Source: Protopterus annectens (lineage: Eukaryota > Chordata > Ceratodontiformes > Protopteridae). From it: a DNA stretch of 64,000 nt. The notes beneath the pieces are model-generated. The model ran no database searches, was not told the origin of the DNA, and saw nothing but the letters and a program-made list of their open reading frames with translations. The DNA lies in NCBI RefSeq assembly GCF_019279795.1, contig NC_056725.1:1613300859-1613364858 (forward strand), in the 5' to 3' direction. A program made the translations under genes and the position numbers. Below, one piece after another: positions 1-11,099 of this stretch (its first letter is position 1; each line of letters opens with the position of its first letter).

Positions 1-1614
1 GCAGGAATTCAGTAGTATCCTGGATTCTAGCTCAAATGAGCGATAACAAAGGTTTGAGTTTTTCAGTGAGAAAGATGGATAAAGGTTCAGTGAGTGGCCC
101 AATGCCAGACACTATGGGTCGACCAGGTGGCTTGTGGACAGATTTATGGATTTTGGGTAGTAAATAAAGATATTGCTTCGCAGGATCTTTGACCATTAAA
201 TGTACTTTGGTTTTATCCAAAATGATACCTGCTTCCACCGCTTGCTCCAAGAAGTCATTAATTTCACGTTGGAAGTTGGGTGTGGGGTCAATATCCATTT
301 TCATATAATGATGATGGTTAGACAGTTGTCTATTTCCTTCATCCCGATAACAATCGGTATCCATAACTACGACCGCACCCTCTTTGTCAGCAGGAACAAT
401 GACAAGGTCAGTATTATTTTTAAGTTGTGTTAAAGCAAGTTGTTCTTTCCTAGAAAGATTGTGCCTCATGTTATCCTCCGAGCTAAAATTAAAATGTATA
501 TCCTTTATTAAAGCCTGCTGAAATACAGCAACATGTTTATCCATCGGAGGATTAAATGTGGATTTATGAAATCTGAAGTCAGAAGATCTTTGAGTATCAT
601 CAGATTTATCCTGTTGTTTGAAAAACAAATTGAGGTTACTCTTTCTACAAAAATCTATGGTATCAGATACTAATGAGCTCTCATCAATAAAAAATCCGGG
701 GATAAAACCAAGACCTTTATTGAGTAAAGAATATTGGTCATTAGATAAAACATGCTTGGAAATATTTATCACATTGGTACATGGTTCATTTATTTCACTA
801 TTGACACGAATAACTCCTCTAGGCTTGTTACCCCTATGTTTCCTTCCTGCCCGGTGTTTCCTACCCCTAAAGGGACATCAGTTGTTCTTCCCCTCTTAAC
901 ATGTGGTAATTCACCAGTACTCATTACTTCTGTGTCTGTGGTGGAAGATTCCTCACCAGAAGTGGTGTTACTCAATCCTGTCTTTTTCAGAATCGACCTG
1001 GGCCTCTTTTTCCATACCAAGGGAGCATTCTTAGTACCCTGAGCGAACCTCACTCCCCTCTGTGACTCAAATTGTCTGCCCCTCTCATAATCCTCCTTAT
1101 CTCTAGCAAATTTATGAAGTTTTTTGCTTTTGAGATTGTTCTCAAAAGTGGATATTTCCTTTGATAATTTGCTCAGACAATTTTGGAAGTTGGTATTTTC
1201 CTCAAATTGTTTGAGGTTGTTACAAATTTTTTCCACTTCAAGAGTATTGGCATGTACAGTTCTTTCATAGAATGATGCCAATATGTTGGCTCTGGCCATG
1301 GCGGCCTCCTGTTGTGCTAATTGCCAATCCTTAAGTAAGACATCGTCTGGTGTACCAACCAGTGGTTGGATTTTGCATCTTAGTCCCCTGGTGGATATGT
1401 TCTGCACCTGATATGCTTTGAACAGTTTATGGTGCCAGATATTTGTTCTCAGCATTTTGATTTGTTTGCCTAACTTTTGAAATAAATGTTTGCAACCGTC
1501 AACTGGATCAGTTGTTAGCAAATTAGTAATGTCAGTAGGACCAATACCAATACCAAATATCTTGAGATCGTCCTTGTCAGAACATAAGCCAGATAATAAT
1601 TTTTGGAGATCCAT
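1..1614 (-). pseudogene. PLE-A: Penelope-like element, N-terminal region and start of reverse transcriptase
   Basis: Penelope-like polyprotein on the minus strand, running off the left edge. The reading frame starts at the ATG ending at 1614 and is open to about 790. A one-base indel near 822-835 moves it into the frame that runs to 34. The second part contains LLPKIHK and PPGRPIVSGIG, the diagnostic start of the PLE reverse transcriptase. It reaches an in-frame TGA at 32-34, after which the same frame continues with ...IQDTTEFL, as expected in PLEs. The N-terminal part is lysine- and glutamine-rich with no domain I can name. PLE reverse transcriptases are telomerase-related and normally followed by a GIY-YIG endonuclease, which here would lie outside the window. 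At least one frameshift and one stop make this copy defective. Confidence 0.85.
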
Positions 1615-1869
1615 GACAATAAGTTGCTTGAGCTAAGAAAAATAGGAGCAAAACAACTAGACTACCAAGGATATAGAATTGTCTGAGCAAGTTTATCAAA
1701 AATCCTAATCGTGATCCAATCAAAGATGTCTACATAGGCTGATGACAAGTTAAGTCACAGAGGGGGCCAGGCCCTGGACAGTCCCATAAAGACCATGCTC
1801 TGATGAAAAAGTATAAATACCACGGTCTGTGGAAGAACTATTATCTGTTGTTAATAAGGCCAGAAAACC

Positions 1870-2593
1870 TTAGAAATCACTGTTCATATAATTAGATGAA
1901 CAGATGACTGTTTGACCAGAAGGTAATTTAAAAAAATAGAATATTTCTGATCACTAAATGGATACAGTTGCAAAAGAATAATACGAGCCAAAATGCTAAA
2001 TGAGGAATATACCTATCCCAGGATGTTAAGTAGTGAAACCTCATAAATCTAGAGTCGATCCCATAGAGTGATAATATCACAGTAACCCAAACGGATGTCA
2101 GATGTCTGCAAAGATACTTGCATGTAGTTATTACACTGTGAGGTTTAATACACTCAAAATGGCCACATGTATATTTCTGATCATTAAAAAATCACAGTTA
2201 TAAAACAGTGACATTAGCCAAAAATCAAAAATCAAAAAATGAATGTTCCTGTCCCAAATAGTTTGTTATAACAACTATTAAACCTGTGGTCAATCCAACA
2301 GAAGAACCCAAGTGGATATCAGGGGTTTATCAAAATGTTTGCAAGCAGATACTACAATATACTGCTAAATACCCTTGAAATGGCCACATCAGTAATGATT
2401 CAGTTGTTATTATAAATGAATAGACATATGTATTAATACCCAATGAATATAGTCATGCAGACTATGTACTGATCTAATGGAAACACTCAAAGTGTCATGA
2501 GATCATCAAGTATGCATAAACAGGCGAAACAATTCCCATATAAAAATGTTGTAAAATATATATAATGTGATAAGCTACAAAACATAACTGAAG

Positions 2594-2640
<47 letters not shown>

Positions 2641-2995
2641 CCCCTGAAAATCAAGCAAAAGCTTGAACAATAGTCTATAATAGTAATAACTAAAAATCAA
2701 GCATTGATTCCTTGCTGTACATAAATATCATTTGGTTGAGCTCTATAAGAATGAACATGTAAACCAATTCCCATATAGAAATGTTGTAAAATAATAAGTA
2801 ATATGCTTCGTTAGTGCTGTTTTTGTTACAAAAATATAACTGAAGCAGACATATATATATGAAACCACTAGGATTCAAACATGAACTGGAACAGTATTCT
2901 GCATTGGTAATAACAAAACATCAAGCATAGATTCCTTGCTGTACATCAATATAATTTGGTTAAACTGTTTGAACATGTCCATAAAAAATAATAAG
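1870..2995. repeat. Diverged tandem repeats, period about 215-235 bp
   Basis: Two sets of diverged tandem copies. In the first, a block with TTTCTGATCA near 1940 and GGCCACAT near 2160 recurs from about 2171, with GGCCACAT again near 2382. In the second, the block starting CAATTCCCATATA near 2530 recurs near 2764, and both copies carry ATTCCTTGCTGTACAT. Spacings are about 233 and 234 bp. The array lies immediately 5' of the PLE-A coding frame, so it may be that element's 5' region. A separate satellite is also possible. Confidence 0.6.
2600..2637. repeat. (TA)n microsatellite
   Basis: Uninterrupted TA dinucleotides inside one copy of the 234-bp tandem unit. The neighbouring copy has only a short TATATATA at the same place, so the run expanded after the tandem duplication. 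Confidence 0.9.
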
Positions 2996-3129
2996 GATAA
3001 ATTCACTAAATTGCTGTGACTAGAATCTAAACAGTCATGTGTTAGGAATAGCGCCTATTCCAAATAGTGCTATAAAGTCAAAAGTTCAAATGTAAAGTCT
3101 CGTAATTGCAAACACAATACTATATGCAG

Positions 3130-3618
3130 GATACCAGACTACTTCTGTCCATAAGGAACATGAGCAGCACCCCAGGGACTGAATTTATCATTCCCCATCA
3201 ATTTATTCAAATTCTTTTTGAAGAGAATGAGGGACCAGCTCTGTTTTACGCGGATGGGAAGATTATTTCATAGACAAGGTAGCCTTTTGGGTACAAATAT
3301 GTATCTCCAGCAAGTTCTGTTAGAGTCACGCATAAGGTTCAGGTCCATGGAACGCGTAACCTTCATATACTTTTTCTTGTGAATATGTAACATTTTCATT
3401 AGGGCTGGATCAGATAATGCTTTGTGGTCAGGCATAAGTCCTCTGTCAATAAATGATATGAGATGGAGTAAAGGGATAGAGCCTGTAGTCGGTCTGCTTA
3501 ACACATATCTCTTATGCTTTGTATTTATTTAGTGAGAAATCTCAGGACCACTCCAGTAGGTGTAAATGCCTGGTTAGGTACATGCAGAATTCAGCATTGT
3601 ACTCTATTATGGGCTTGA
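3130..3618 (-). mobile_element. CR1-A, 3' end of ORF2 and 3' region
   Basis: C-terminal end of a CR1-clade LINE ORF2 on the minus strand. The segment 3268-3504 translates to a peptide with ALSDPALMKMLHIHK, matching VSDPALMEMLHICKS of CR1-C at 46530-46970. CRDS-like arginine-rich residues and WRYIFVPKRLP follow at the equivalent position. It is the 3' part of an element that continues beyond several nested insertions to about 11760. The exact 3' terminus is not clear; I place it near 3130 or slightly lower. Confidence 0.8.
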
Positions 3619-3883
3619 AGCCATGATGGTACAGCGGTAGCATTGTCGCCTCACAGCAAGAGGTTCTCCCATTCGATTATCGTCTGGAGCACCTTCTGTG
3701 TGGAGTCTGCATGTCCTCCCCGCAGTCAAGTGGCATTCAAAAGACATGCGTGAATGGGCGTGCCTTCGTTGAAGGTTAGGCATCAGGCTGGCACCTCAGC
3801 ACCATAAAAATCGACTGCCAAAAGTTAGCGGACTGGAGTTCTGCTGTGGCGACCCCTAACCGGGAAAAGCTGAAAGAAAAACA
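3619..3883 (+). mobile_element. tRNA-like SINE, copy 1
   Basis: About 265-bp SINE inserted in CR1-A. The target-site duplication actct(a/g)ttatgggcttga lies at 3601-3618 and 3884-3901. The 5' part resembles a tRNA-derived head: GCGGTAGCATTGTCGCCTCA around box A, then a degenerate TTCGATTATCG around box B. The body has GTGTGGAGTCTGCATGTCCTC and ends with GCGACCCCTAACCGGGAAAAG followed by a short A-rich tail. This head and body are similar to tRNA SINEs of fishes and other aquatic vertebrates. A second copy lies reversed at 20943-21209. Confidence 0.8.
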
Positions 3884-3942
3884 ACTCTGTTATGGGCTTG
3901 AGGAGGGCTGAGTACAATGGCACTATGACTTCCTTTGATCTT

Positions 3943-6900
3943 TTTTTTTTTTCAATAATAATTCTTTATTTTTCTTTTTATTCTAAATGTTAATACAATA
4001 CTACAACCTATTTACAATATATACATGAATGCTTCCAACAGTTACATAGAGTCATTATACATAACTATACACTTCTAAATAGATATTACAGAGAGAAAAA
4101 AAAAAGACTAAAAATCTAGTATCAGTATAATACTTATCTATAGACAACTCGATAGTTAGTCTGTACTTCCCGGAGAAAAGTGGAATGGAACCTTAATCTA
4201 CGACAATGTTAAAGATTTGCTCCCATATTTTTGTATTATTTACACTTTTCTTATGATCACTAATTAATAATTTATGTGCTAAGATATGTTTTATAGCTAC
4301 ACTCTTGAAATTTTCCCATGAAGTCTGGGATGGGTTCAGCCAATTTGTAGCTATATATAGCTTCATTAACAAAAAGATATTTACGAGTATGATCCTTTGG
4401 GATCTATCCAAATTAGTTGGTGGAATATGCAGAATCATAAACTCCCAAGAAAGTGTAGACTGTTGATATCCCATTTTTTTGTAGTTGGAATTTCAAAGAA
4501 TTCCAGAGTTTAAAAATACATTTACAACTCCAGAACATGTGTAAAAGGTCAGCCGTTTGATCTATACAATATGGGCATTTGGGTGAGTTTTTTGAGTTAA
4601 ATTTATGTAAAGTGAGACGCGTATAATACGCATTATTAAATATCATCAACTGAGTAAATAATAACTTTTGAAGGGACACTGATTTTAAGGTTAAGTTAAT
4701 TGCTCTCACTATTTTACTATCCTCAGTCGTTAACAATTTCTCCTTCCAGTATTTTGATAAAAGTATTTGGTTATTGTATTTCACCTCTTTCATCAAACTA
4801 TATGACGCTGTTATATATTTGCATTCCTGTGTTAAGGTTTGCCATAAGTTTAGGCAAATGTTTAAACCTTCTTCTTTAATTTTAAGATTCCTATTACTAA
4901 AATAGCTTATTGATAAGTCCTTTAACTGTCTTATTATAATTAAATACGAGTTAGGGAGATCCATCTCTCTTGGTATGTTATGTATTGAGATTCCTTGAAA
5001 GGGATATACATCAAATATGGTTAAATTACTTATAAGTGGGAATTTCTTAAGGTCTATCAACTGATTACCAATTTTCAAATTTGGATTTTTGTGAAATGGT
5101 TGAAAAATCATCATATATTGTAAAAGATTTAGTGAGTTAAACAGACTTTGTACTGATATTATATATATTTTAATATGCTCCATCAATATGTACATTTTAA
5201 GGGTATCTTTGTTTAAAAAAGGTAATGCCTTACAATTAATACCCAGACCAGCAACATATTTATGATTTAAAATCAACCACTTAGGAGCCCATTTTGAATT
5301 GATCTTATCAAAGTTAACTACTCTTAAAATTCTGTTAGCGTTTATTATTAAATAATATGTTTCAAAATTCGGTAGTTCCAACCCCCCCCCCTATTTTTCG
5401 GAGTCATCAGTTTGTCATAAGATATCCTAACTTTTCTAGGTTCCCATACAAATCTAGCTAATTCTGTATGAAGTTGTTTGAAGAATTTCATAGAAATTTG
5501 AACTTGAGTAGCTCTAAAGGTATATAGTATTCTGGGGAGTATGTTCATTTTAATAATTGAGGTCTTTGCCATTATTGGTAGTTTCAAATTATCCCATCTT
5601 TTTAAATCAGATACTATCTGTTCCCAAATTAACTTAACATTATTTATGTAAAAGTCTCTATTATCTGTTGAAAAAACAACCCCTAAATATTTTATTTTTT
5701 CTTCGGATTTTACCTGCCCTACCAATGGTAAAAGCGACAAGGGTGTAGGCGTTTTTAATGGGAATACCTTGTTTTTTTTTTAATTTATTTTGTAATTAGA
5801 TATTTTTGCAAAGTCTTCCACAGCTTTTAATATTTTCTTAATATCTGAAACAGGTGTTGTGCAATAAATATTCAAATCGTCATAAAAGCCGCCATGGAAA
5901 TCTTCGTACCATAAATTATTGGAGCATTGTGATAAATATTTTGTTTGATATGTAGAAATAATGGTTCCAAATATAAATTAAATAATATAGGGGATAACGG
6001 ACACCCTTGGAGGGTACCATTCTTAATTTGAATTCTTTTTGAGAGATTCCTATTAATAACTAGATTTGTATAAGGATTATTATATAGTTTTTTTAAAGTT
6101 AAAATGAATTCTTGCGGTATATTAAAACATGCTAAAGTATCAAACAAACATTCTAAGTTCACTCTATCAATTTGTGCGTCAATTATGAGTGCATATGCAT
6201 TACAGTTCCTGTGAGTGGCATAAGAAATCAGTGTATGAAGTGATAACGTATTATCTGTAGTTTGTCTGCCATTTATAAAACCGGCTTGTTCATCTGATAT
6301 TATCAGGTTAATTACCTTCTTCAATCTATTAGCCAAAATCAATGTCATAATTTTCATATCTATATTCAAAAGTGAAATAGGTCTATAATTATCCGGGTTA
6401 TGTAAATCAGTATTCTCTTTTGGTATAAGAATAGTTTTCGAAGCATTAAAGAGCAGGTCAGTGATTTTATTGTTAGTTATATAGTTAAATACCTGTGGAA
6501 GTATTTTTCCCAATATATCACTAAAAGTTTTATAGAATTCTGGGGTCAATCCATCTGGACCCGGAGCTTTATATGGCTTCAACTTCTTAATTGCATCAGT
6601 TATCTCCTCCGAAGAAATTGGTTTAATTAAGTTCATATGAAGCTCATCACCAATCTTCGGAAAGATAATTTTCTGCAGAAAATCCTTATTACTCTTATTT
6701 ATATTAACTTCCTGTTGTTCACCATATACTTGTGAAAATATTAGTTCAAATACCATCATGATATCTTCAGTATTGGTATATGTTTTATTATTAAAGTGTA
6801 TTTCAGAGATTTGAGAAGGTATTTTCAATTGATTAATAATACGTGCTAGTGCTTTTGAGGGGGGGTCTGTATGTGATTGGCGTATTTTACGAGCATTTTC

Positions 6901-7751
6901 TGCTCATAAAATGATAATTTACTGTTTTGTAGTAAAAAAAGGTCCTTCTGACATTTTAATAACTCAATTTCAGTTTGTTTACTATAATTCCCAATTAGAT
7001 CCTGATCCAGTAATTTAAGTTTAGTTTCCAATTCTTGTATGTCTCTCACTTGTAATTTCTTATAATAATTAGCCTTTTGGAGAAACATTCTTCTAATTTG
7101 TGCTTTGGTAGTTGCCCATTCTATGTCAGACGGATGACGGTGTTCCGAAAGATTAGCTAGTAATTGATTAAAGAACTCCTGAGCTTCTTTTATTACCTCT
7201 TCTTTATGCAATAGATATGGATTTAATGTCCAATTATAGCCTCTAAAGCTTATCTTATGACTAGTGTTCTTATTAAAAGTTAATGTGATCCTAGAATGAT
7301 CCGACAAATGTTGAGCTTGTATGTACATATAAGGATCAAAAAACATTAGTGCGTCTGAAATTAGAAAAAAGTCAATCCTGGACCACATTTTGTGACAACT
7401 TGAATAAAATGTAAAGTTATTAACTTTCATGTGATTCTTATTATATTTAAATGGATCATATAATTTAAAATCTGTTTTAAATTCCTGTAATGCTATCACT
7501 GCTTGGTTATTAAAGGACCTATGAGAGCTTGATTTATCTAATTTAGGGTCTTGATATGTATTCCAGTCACCTCCTATTATTATATAGTAATTATTATATT
7601 GATTCAGGATAAAATAAAGTGATGTAATGAAAATGTGTTGATTGGTACATGGGGCATATACGTTAAGAAGTATCACCGGTTTGTCGTAAAGTTTGGATAC
7701 GAGAATCACATAACACCATCTTCCCTCTTTGTCCATTTTAAAATCTAGGGG
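3943..7751 (-). mobile_element. L1-like LINE, 5'-truncated insertion with poly(A) and 14-bp TSD
   Basis: A LINE inserted in CR1-A. The 14-bp duplication cttcctttgatctt lies at 3929-3942 and again at 7752-7765. On the minus strand the 3' end reads AATAAAGAATTATTATTG followed by A(12), a poly(A) tail with an upstream AATAAA signal at the 3943 side. The 5' end is truncated inside the endonuclease, as is usual after incomplete target-primed reverse transcription. It separates the 3' end of CR1-A from its reverse transcriptase region. The duplication is still perfect, so the insertion is younger than its host CR1. Confidence 0.92.
4193..7740 (-). pseudogene. L1/Tx1-like ORF2: endonuclease, reverse transcriptase, C-terminal zinc finger
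   Basis: Broken ORF2 of the L1-like insertion, encoding the enzymes for target-primed retrotransposition. From the 5' side: APE-type endonuclease with LLNVYAP, GGDWNTYQD, SRIDFFLIS and LSDHSRI (7700-7280). The reverse transcriptase follows with APGPDGLTPEFYK, RPISLLNIDMKI, FINGRQTTDN and QGCPLSPILFNLY (6600-5980), and the catalytic FYDDL near 5872-5890 lies in a shifted frame. The thumb region follows (5740-5350). A C-terminal CPYC...HMFWSCKC knuckle sits near 4530-4570. There are frame breaks near 5890, 5780, 5370 and 4440. The methionine ending at 7799 is not a real start, because the first residues there come from the flanking CR1. The style fits fish and amphibian L1/Tx1 lineages. Confidence 0.9.
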
Positions 7752-8404
7752 CTTCCTTTGATCTTGATGCTTTGCCTTTACATATAAGTTGAGCCACACA
7801 GAAGGATCTCCTCACCACTGTAGCTACTTGGTGGTTAAAGTTTAGGATAGTGTTCTTATGGCCATCACCATTGTTCTACTTTTAGGAGTGTGCTATATGA
7901 CACACCAAGGGGTATGATTATGAAGTTTTTAGCATTTAGTCTCATGCCATTCTTTTGGCACCAGTGGTTTGTCATTTATAGGCCTGTTTGTACGATGTCA
8001 GCATCATTTGGAGATTTGTTGATTGTTTGCAGCTTACAGTAATTGGCGAACTTGATGAGTCAGAGGATCCCAACATTTGCCTTCACCTCAGAGAATTATA
8101 TACCAAAAAGAGGGGTCCCAACACTAATCCCTGTGGGACACCACTAGTAGCACATTTCTTATCGGAAGTGGATTCACCTAACTGGAAGACATGTGTCCTG
8201 TCAGTGAGCTATCCATCTGTTGATTTATTGGTTTATGCCTAACTCAGTAAGTCTATCTATGATTACTGAGTGGGGGATTGTGTTGAAAGCTTTGGCCAGG
8301 TCTATATAAATGGTGGGTACTGTTTTACCCTCATCTAATTTAGTTTTAATACTAAAGGATATCATTTTGTGGTCAGATCTTTCAGGTCAGAGTTAATGTA
8401 CAGG
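7752..8404 (-). pseudogene. CR1-A, reverse transcriptase segment
   Basis: Continuation of CR1-A on the far side of the L1-like insertion. On the minus strand, in broken frames, I read LAKAFNTIPHS (catalytic motif A), a GVPQG-like block and KFANYCKLQT, where an active CR1 has F-x-DD. The matching region of CR1-C at 47284-47650 has AYLDLDKAFD and KFIDDCKL in the same order. Loss of both catalytic aspartates in the YADD box and several stops make it inactive. It then jumps from the reverse transcriptase directly to endonuclease-region sequence, implying an internal deletion. Confidence 0.75.
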
Positions 8405-8830
8405 AGGGAGCAGTATCCCCCAATTTTTATTTATTTTATTTATTTATTTATTTGCAGTTTGTTTACCAGGGTGGCCATTGGGCGTTGGGGAGCCTGTTTT
8501 CAATCGAGTCCTGGGGAGAAAAGCTCAAAGTTACAACTAGTTAAAGTAACAGTATTACAAATATAAATGCAATACAATTAAAGAAAAGTAAAAATAAAAT
8601 ACATTTTAGGTTATACAGAGCTACTAAGAAGTCATAGCTGTAAATCTACAGTGATTAAAGAGAATTTAGAAAAGAAAAAATGTCAGAGTAGGTCAAGTAT
8701 CACAGTTTTAACAATAATCAAATGTCAGGATAGATAAGTATCACATTATTAACAATAATCAAGTTAGTTCCATCTGTAAAAGGTAGTGCAAAGGACCCCA
8801 TATAATGCATTAAGGAGAAATAAAAAGTGG
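8405..8830 (-). mobile_element. L2-like LINE 3' tail fragment inserted in CR1-A
   Basis: The minus strand ends with CCTGGTAAAC followed by AAATAAATAAATAAATAAA, and upstream has CTTTTCTCCCCAGGACTC. The same end block occurs at the 3' terminus of the L2-like element at 22440-24090 and at 33243-33340. The remaining bases to about 8830 are AT-rich and presumed to belong to the same insertion; that boundary is uncertain, and I found no clear duplication. Confidence 0.55.
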
Positions 8831-9000
8831 CAGCTTGTTAAGAAGGTGTCAACAGAAGTGTTTGAAGTAGGAGGTTGTTTGTGAGTACTAGTTCTAGGAT
8901 ATTTGTATCTCTACCTGGGTAGCTAACTACTTGCTCCAAGGTTTTTGTGTTGACAAAGTCCAAAAACTTCTAAGCAAGTGAATTAAGGTAAAGCAAACTC
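8831..9000 (-). mobile_element. CR1-A, endonuclease-region fragment
   Basis: Short minus-strand remnant. The stretch near 8890-8970 (TAGTTCTAGGATATTTG ... TTGACAAAGTCCAAAAACTTC) parallels CR1-C at 48780-48865 (TAAGTCTAGGACATTCAAG ... TTAACAAAGTCCAGGAACC). In both, the minus strand encodes the endonuclease segment between the GDFN and SDH motifs. No open frame remains. Confidence 0.6.
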
Positions 9001-9905
9001 ATGCCAAGAATGTAGAAAGAATAAAACTTTAATCCGACAAACAATAAAGCTTTCAGGTATGACCTTTCTTCAGTGCAATTCAACAGTTCATTCATGCTTA
9101 CACATAAATAGTAGCATATGACACAACCCACAAATAGCATTCAACTAGCAATCAATCAAAAACTTATTAAAAACCAAAATCAAGATTTTAACAAATAAAG
9201 TAAACATTCATTTATATTGCATTTGTTTCATTACCAAGATAGGTTTTATACTAACCTTATCATTAATTCTTGGATGGATATCTGCATGTAACCTTATTAT
9301 CCATTCATATTCTTTCACATCAAGTATATTATTAACATTATCTCCTCTACAACTTTTGTTTACTACACCAATAGCTCTAAATTTAAACTCATGACTCATG
9401 TTGTTTTCAAGTATATGTCTTGTTACTGCATCTGTGGGGATATTTCTATGAATCTCCAATCGATGTTTGATTGCACAGTCCTTTAGCTTTTGACTGCATT
9501 TTCCAACATAAAATGTAGTCCATTTTATGCAAGTTGCTAAATACACTATATTAGTAGTACTACAAGTAGTGAAACATCAAAATATATACTTCTTAAATTT
9601 TAATGGATGTGTAAAAGTGTTTCCATTCATAAAAATATGTTTACAACAGCTACAATCATAACAGGGAAGCATGCCGTACCTCATATTCAACACCTGTTTA
9701 TGGTCATAGACTTCCTTATAACATAACATTTCCTTCAAATTTTTGCAATTCCTGGAAGCAAATCTAGGTCTATCCCAGATTATACACTCAAGACTAGGTA
9801 TAGCCTTTAAGGTATGCCAATATTTACTTATTACATTTCTAACTTCTACAGTCCTACTATTAAAATGACATATCTTATTTTCTTGTTTGAGATAGCACTT
9901 TTTGT
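9001..9905 (-). pseudogene. PLE-B: Penelope-like element, RT C-terminus and GIY-YIG endonuclease
   Basis: 3' part of a Penelope-like element inserted in CR1-A. On the minus strand, 9577-9900 encodes the region downstream of the reverse transcriptase: ...WHTLKAIPSL..., RPRFASRNCKNLKEML, then RYGMLPCYDCSCC...F, the Cys-rich linker typical of PLEs. The next frame (9546-9208) is a GIY-YIG endonuclease: IVYLATC, FYVGKCSQKLKDC, HRLEIHRN, EYEWIIRLHADIHPRIND. A frame break lies between them. In active elements this nuclease nicks the target. The frame runs backwards into CR1 ORF1 sequence at about 9905, so the ATG ending at 10002 belongs to CR1, not to the PLE. The 3' end carries a hammerhead-like motif. 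Confidence 0.85.
9019..9081 (-). ncRNA. Hammerhead ribozyme motif at the PLE-B 3' terminus
   Basis: By-eye folding of the minus strand gives every core element. CUGAAGA is at 9073-9067, followed by one extra A. Stem II AGGU/ACCU has loop CAU, then GAAA at 9054-9051. Stem III CUUUA/UAAAG has a 13-nt loop, followed by a UUU cleavage triplet. Stem I is GAAU/AUUC, with a closing A-U and a 3-nt bulge. PLE terminal repeats are known to encode hammerheads, so both location and strand fit. No folding program was run. Confidence 0.65.
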
Positions 9906-10057
9906 AACAGCACAGTGTGATCTGGTGGATCCTGGCTCCAGACAGACAGCTCACTGAAATGATCTTCTTGTTTAGCCTGGTAAGGGGGGCATTAGTATGC
10001 AATCCCCAATAACTACACTATTCAGCTGTGTAGTATGTTTCCCTGTGGCCTTTGAAG
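9906..10057 (-). mobile_element. CR1-A, ORF1 esterase fragment
   Basis: The minus strand reads NAPLTRLNKKI then SVSCLSGARIHQIT. The CR1-B esterase has DVPLTRLNKEV then TVSCLSGARICHIT (29412-29747), so this is the CR1 ORF1 SGNH-hydrolase domain just after its GDS block. It confirms that the sequence around PLE-B and PLE-C is still CR1-A. The esterase C-terminal half and the start of ORF2 are missing between here and 9000. Confidence 0.75.
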
Positions 10058-10099
10058 TGGACTATTATGATTAAACAGTTGTGTACAGTCAAACAATCG

Positions 10100-10502
10100 A
10101 ATAAACCAAAATAGGATGGATTCAACGATGCCCACTATAGAGTATTCACTCCTGTAAACACCAGCACACCGTGATATTCCAAAAATAGACTTTTTATTTA
10201 CAGACAGATAAAACCATTAGGTTGAGCGCTTTCATCAGTATGACTTCCTCAGAACAATGTTACTACATATAATACTTGCTTAAATACATTCTGTTCAAAT
10301 CACATGATAGTCCCATTAACATCTTAAAGTGCTAGTGCATATCATAAATATAACTAAAACTAAAAACATTTTTACAATTATACACATCCTATCATTATGC
10401 ATTAAAAATAGTAAATGCTTCCTAAAAGCATATTAACATATATAACCATTCCTTCACAATATTAAAAACTTTACATTAAAAACTTTGTATTACAAACAAA
10501 AT
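10100..10502. repeat. Long inverted repeat, left arm (partner 10853-11255)
   Basis: Reading 10100 inward matches the reverse complement of 11255 inward for about 403 bp. The outer end is AATAAACCAAAATAGGATGG and the inner end CTTTGTATTACAAACAAAAT. By eye I see almost no mismatches, so the two copies were made by one event or are kept similar. Confidence 0.93.
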
Positions 10503-10561
10503 TAATCATACATACGTTGGACCACTTTTACTATTTAATCTATGTTAGTAATTTTTTTGTA

Positions 10562-10870
10562 TTAGTTACAATGAACTTCTAATATGGGTTTTATAGATAG
10601 GTATTCATTTAAACCTGGGGAGTCAGAGGCATTTAATTTGATTTGCCAAATAACCTCCTTTTCCGCTACCTTTTTCTTAATGTTTCCACCCCTGGGGTTT
10701 GCCTTGACCAATTCTAATATTCCAAACAGGAACCCCGTGCATTCACCATTTTCACTTAAATGCCTCCAGAGGGCATTTCTATCATCTTTCTTTTGTATAC
10801 AATATAGGTGTTCGTATATTCTATTTCTAAGGCATCTGGTTGTTTTCCCTACATTTTGTTTGTAATACAA
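10562..10870 (-). pseudogene. PLE-C GIY-YIG endonuclease domain, C-terminal part
   Basis: About 100 residues on the minus strand: NVGKTTRCLRNRIYEHLY, then ALWRHLSENGEC, then FGILELVKANPRGG, KKVAEKEVIWQIKLNA, and SPGLNEYLSIKPIL at the end. The order VGKT, R-x-R-x-x-E-H and E-x-x-W-I matches GIY-YIG nucleases of Penelope-like elements, and it parallels PLE-B, whose corresponding end is RINDKVSIKPIL. The GIY-YIG half before VGK is cut off where the right arm begins, so the first residues (MYYKQ) are arm sequence. Not functional. Confidence 0.85.
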
Positions 10871-11099
10871 AGTTTTTAATGTAAAGTTTTTAATATTGTG
10901 AAGGAATGGTTATATATGTTAATATGCTTTTAGGAAGCATTTACTATTTTTAATGCATAATGATAGGATGTGTATAATTGTAAAAATGTTTTTAGTTTTA
11001 GTTATATTTATGATATGCACTAGCACTTTAAGATGTTAATGGGACTATCATGTGATTTGAACAGAATGTATTTAAGCAAGTATTATATGTAGTAACATT

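Noticed and set aside
7741-7799. Methionine start for the L1-like endonuclease
   Set aside because: The target duplication at 7752-7765 shows that the first residues come from CR1-A, so the LINE frame is 5'-truncated.
9906-10002. Apparent start of a PLE protein at the ATG ending at 10002
   Set aside because: The first residues are the CR1 ORF1 esterase; the PLE begins at about 9905. The frame is a chance fusion.
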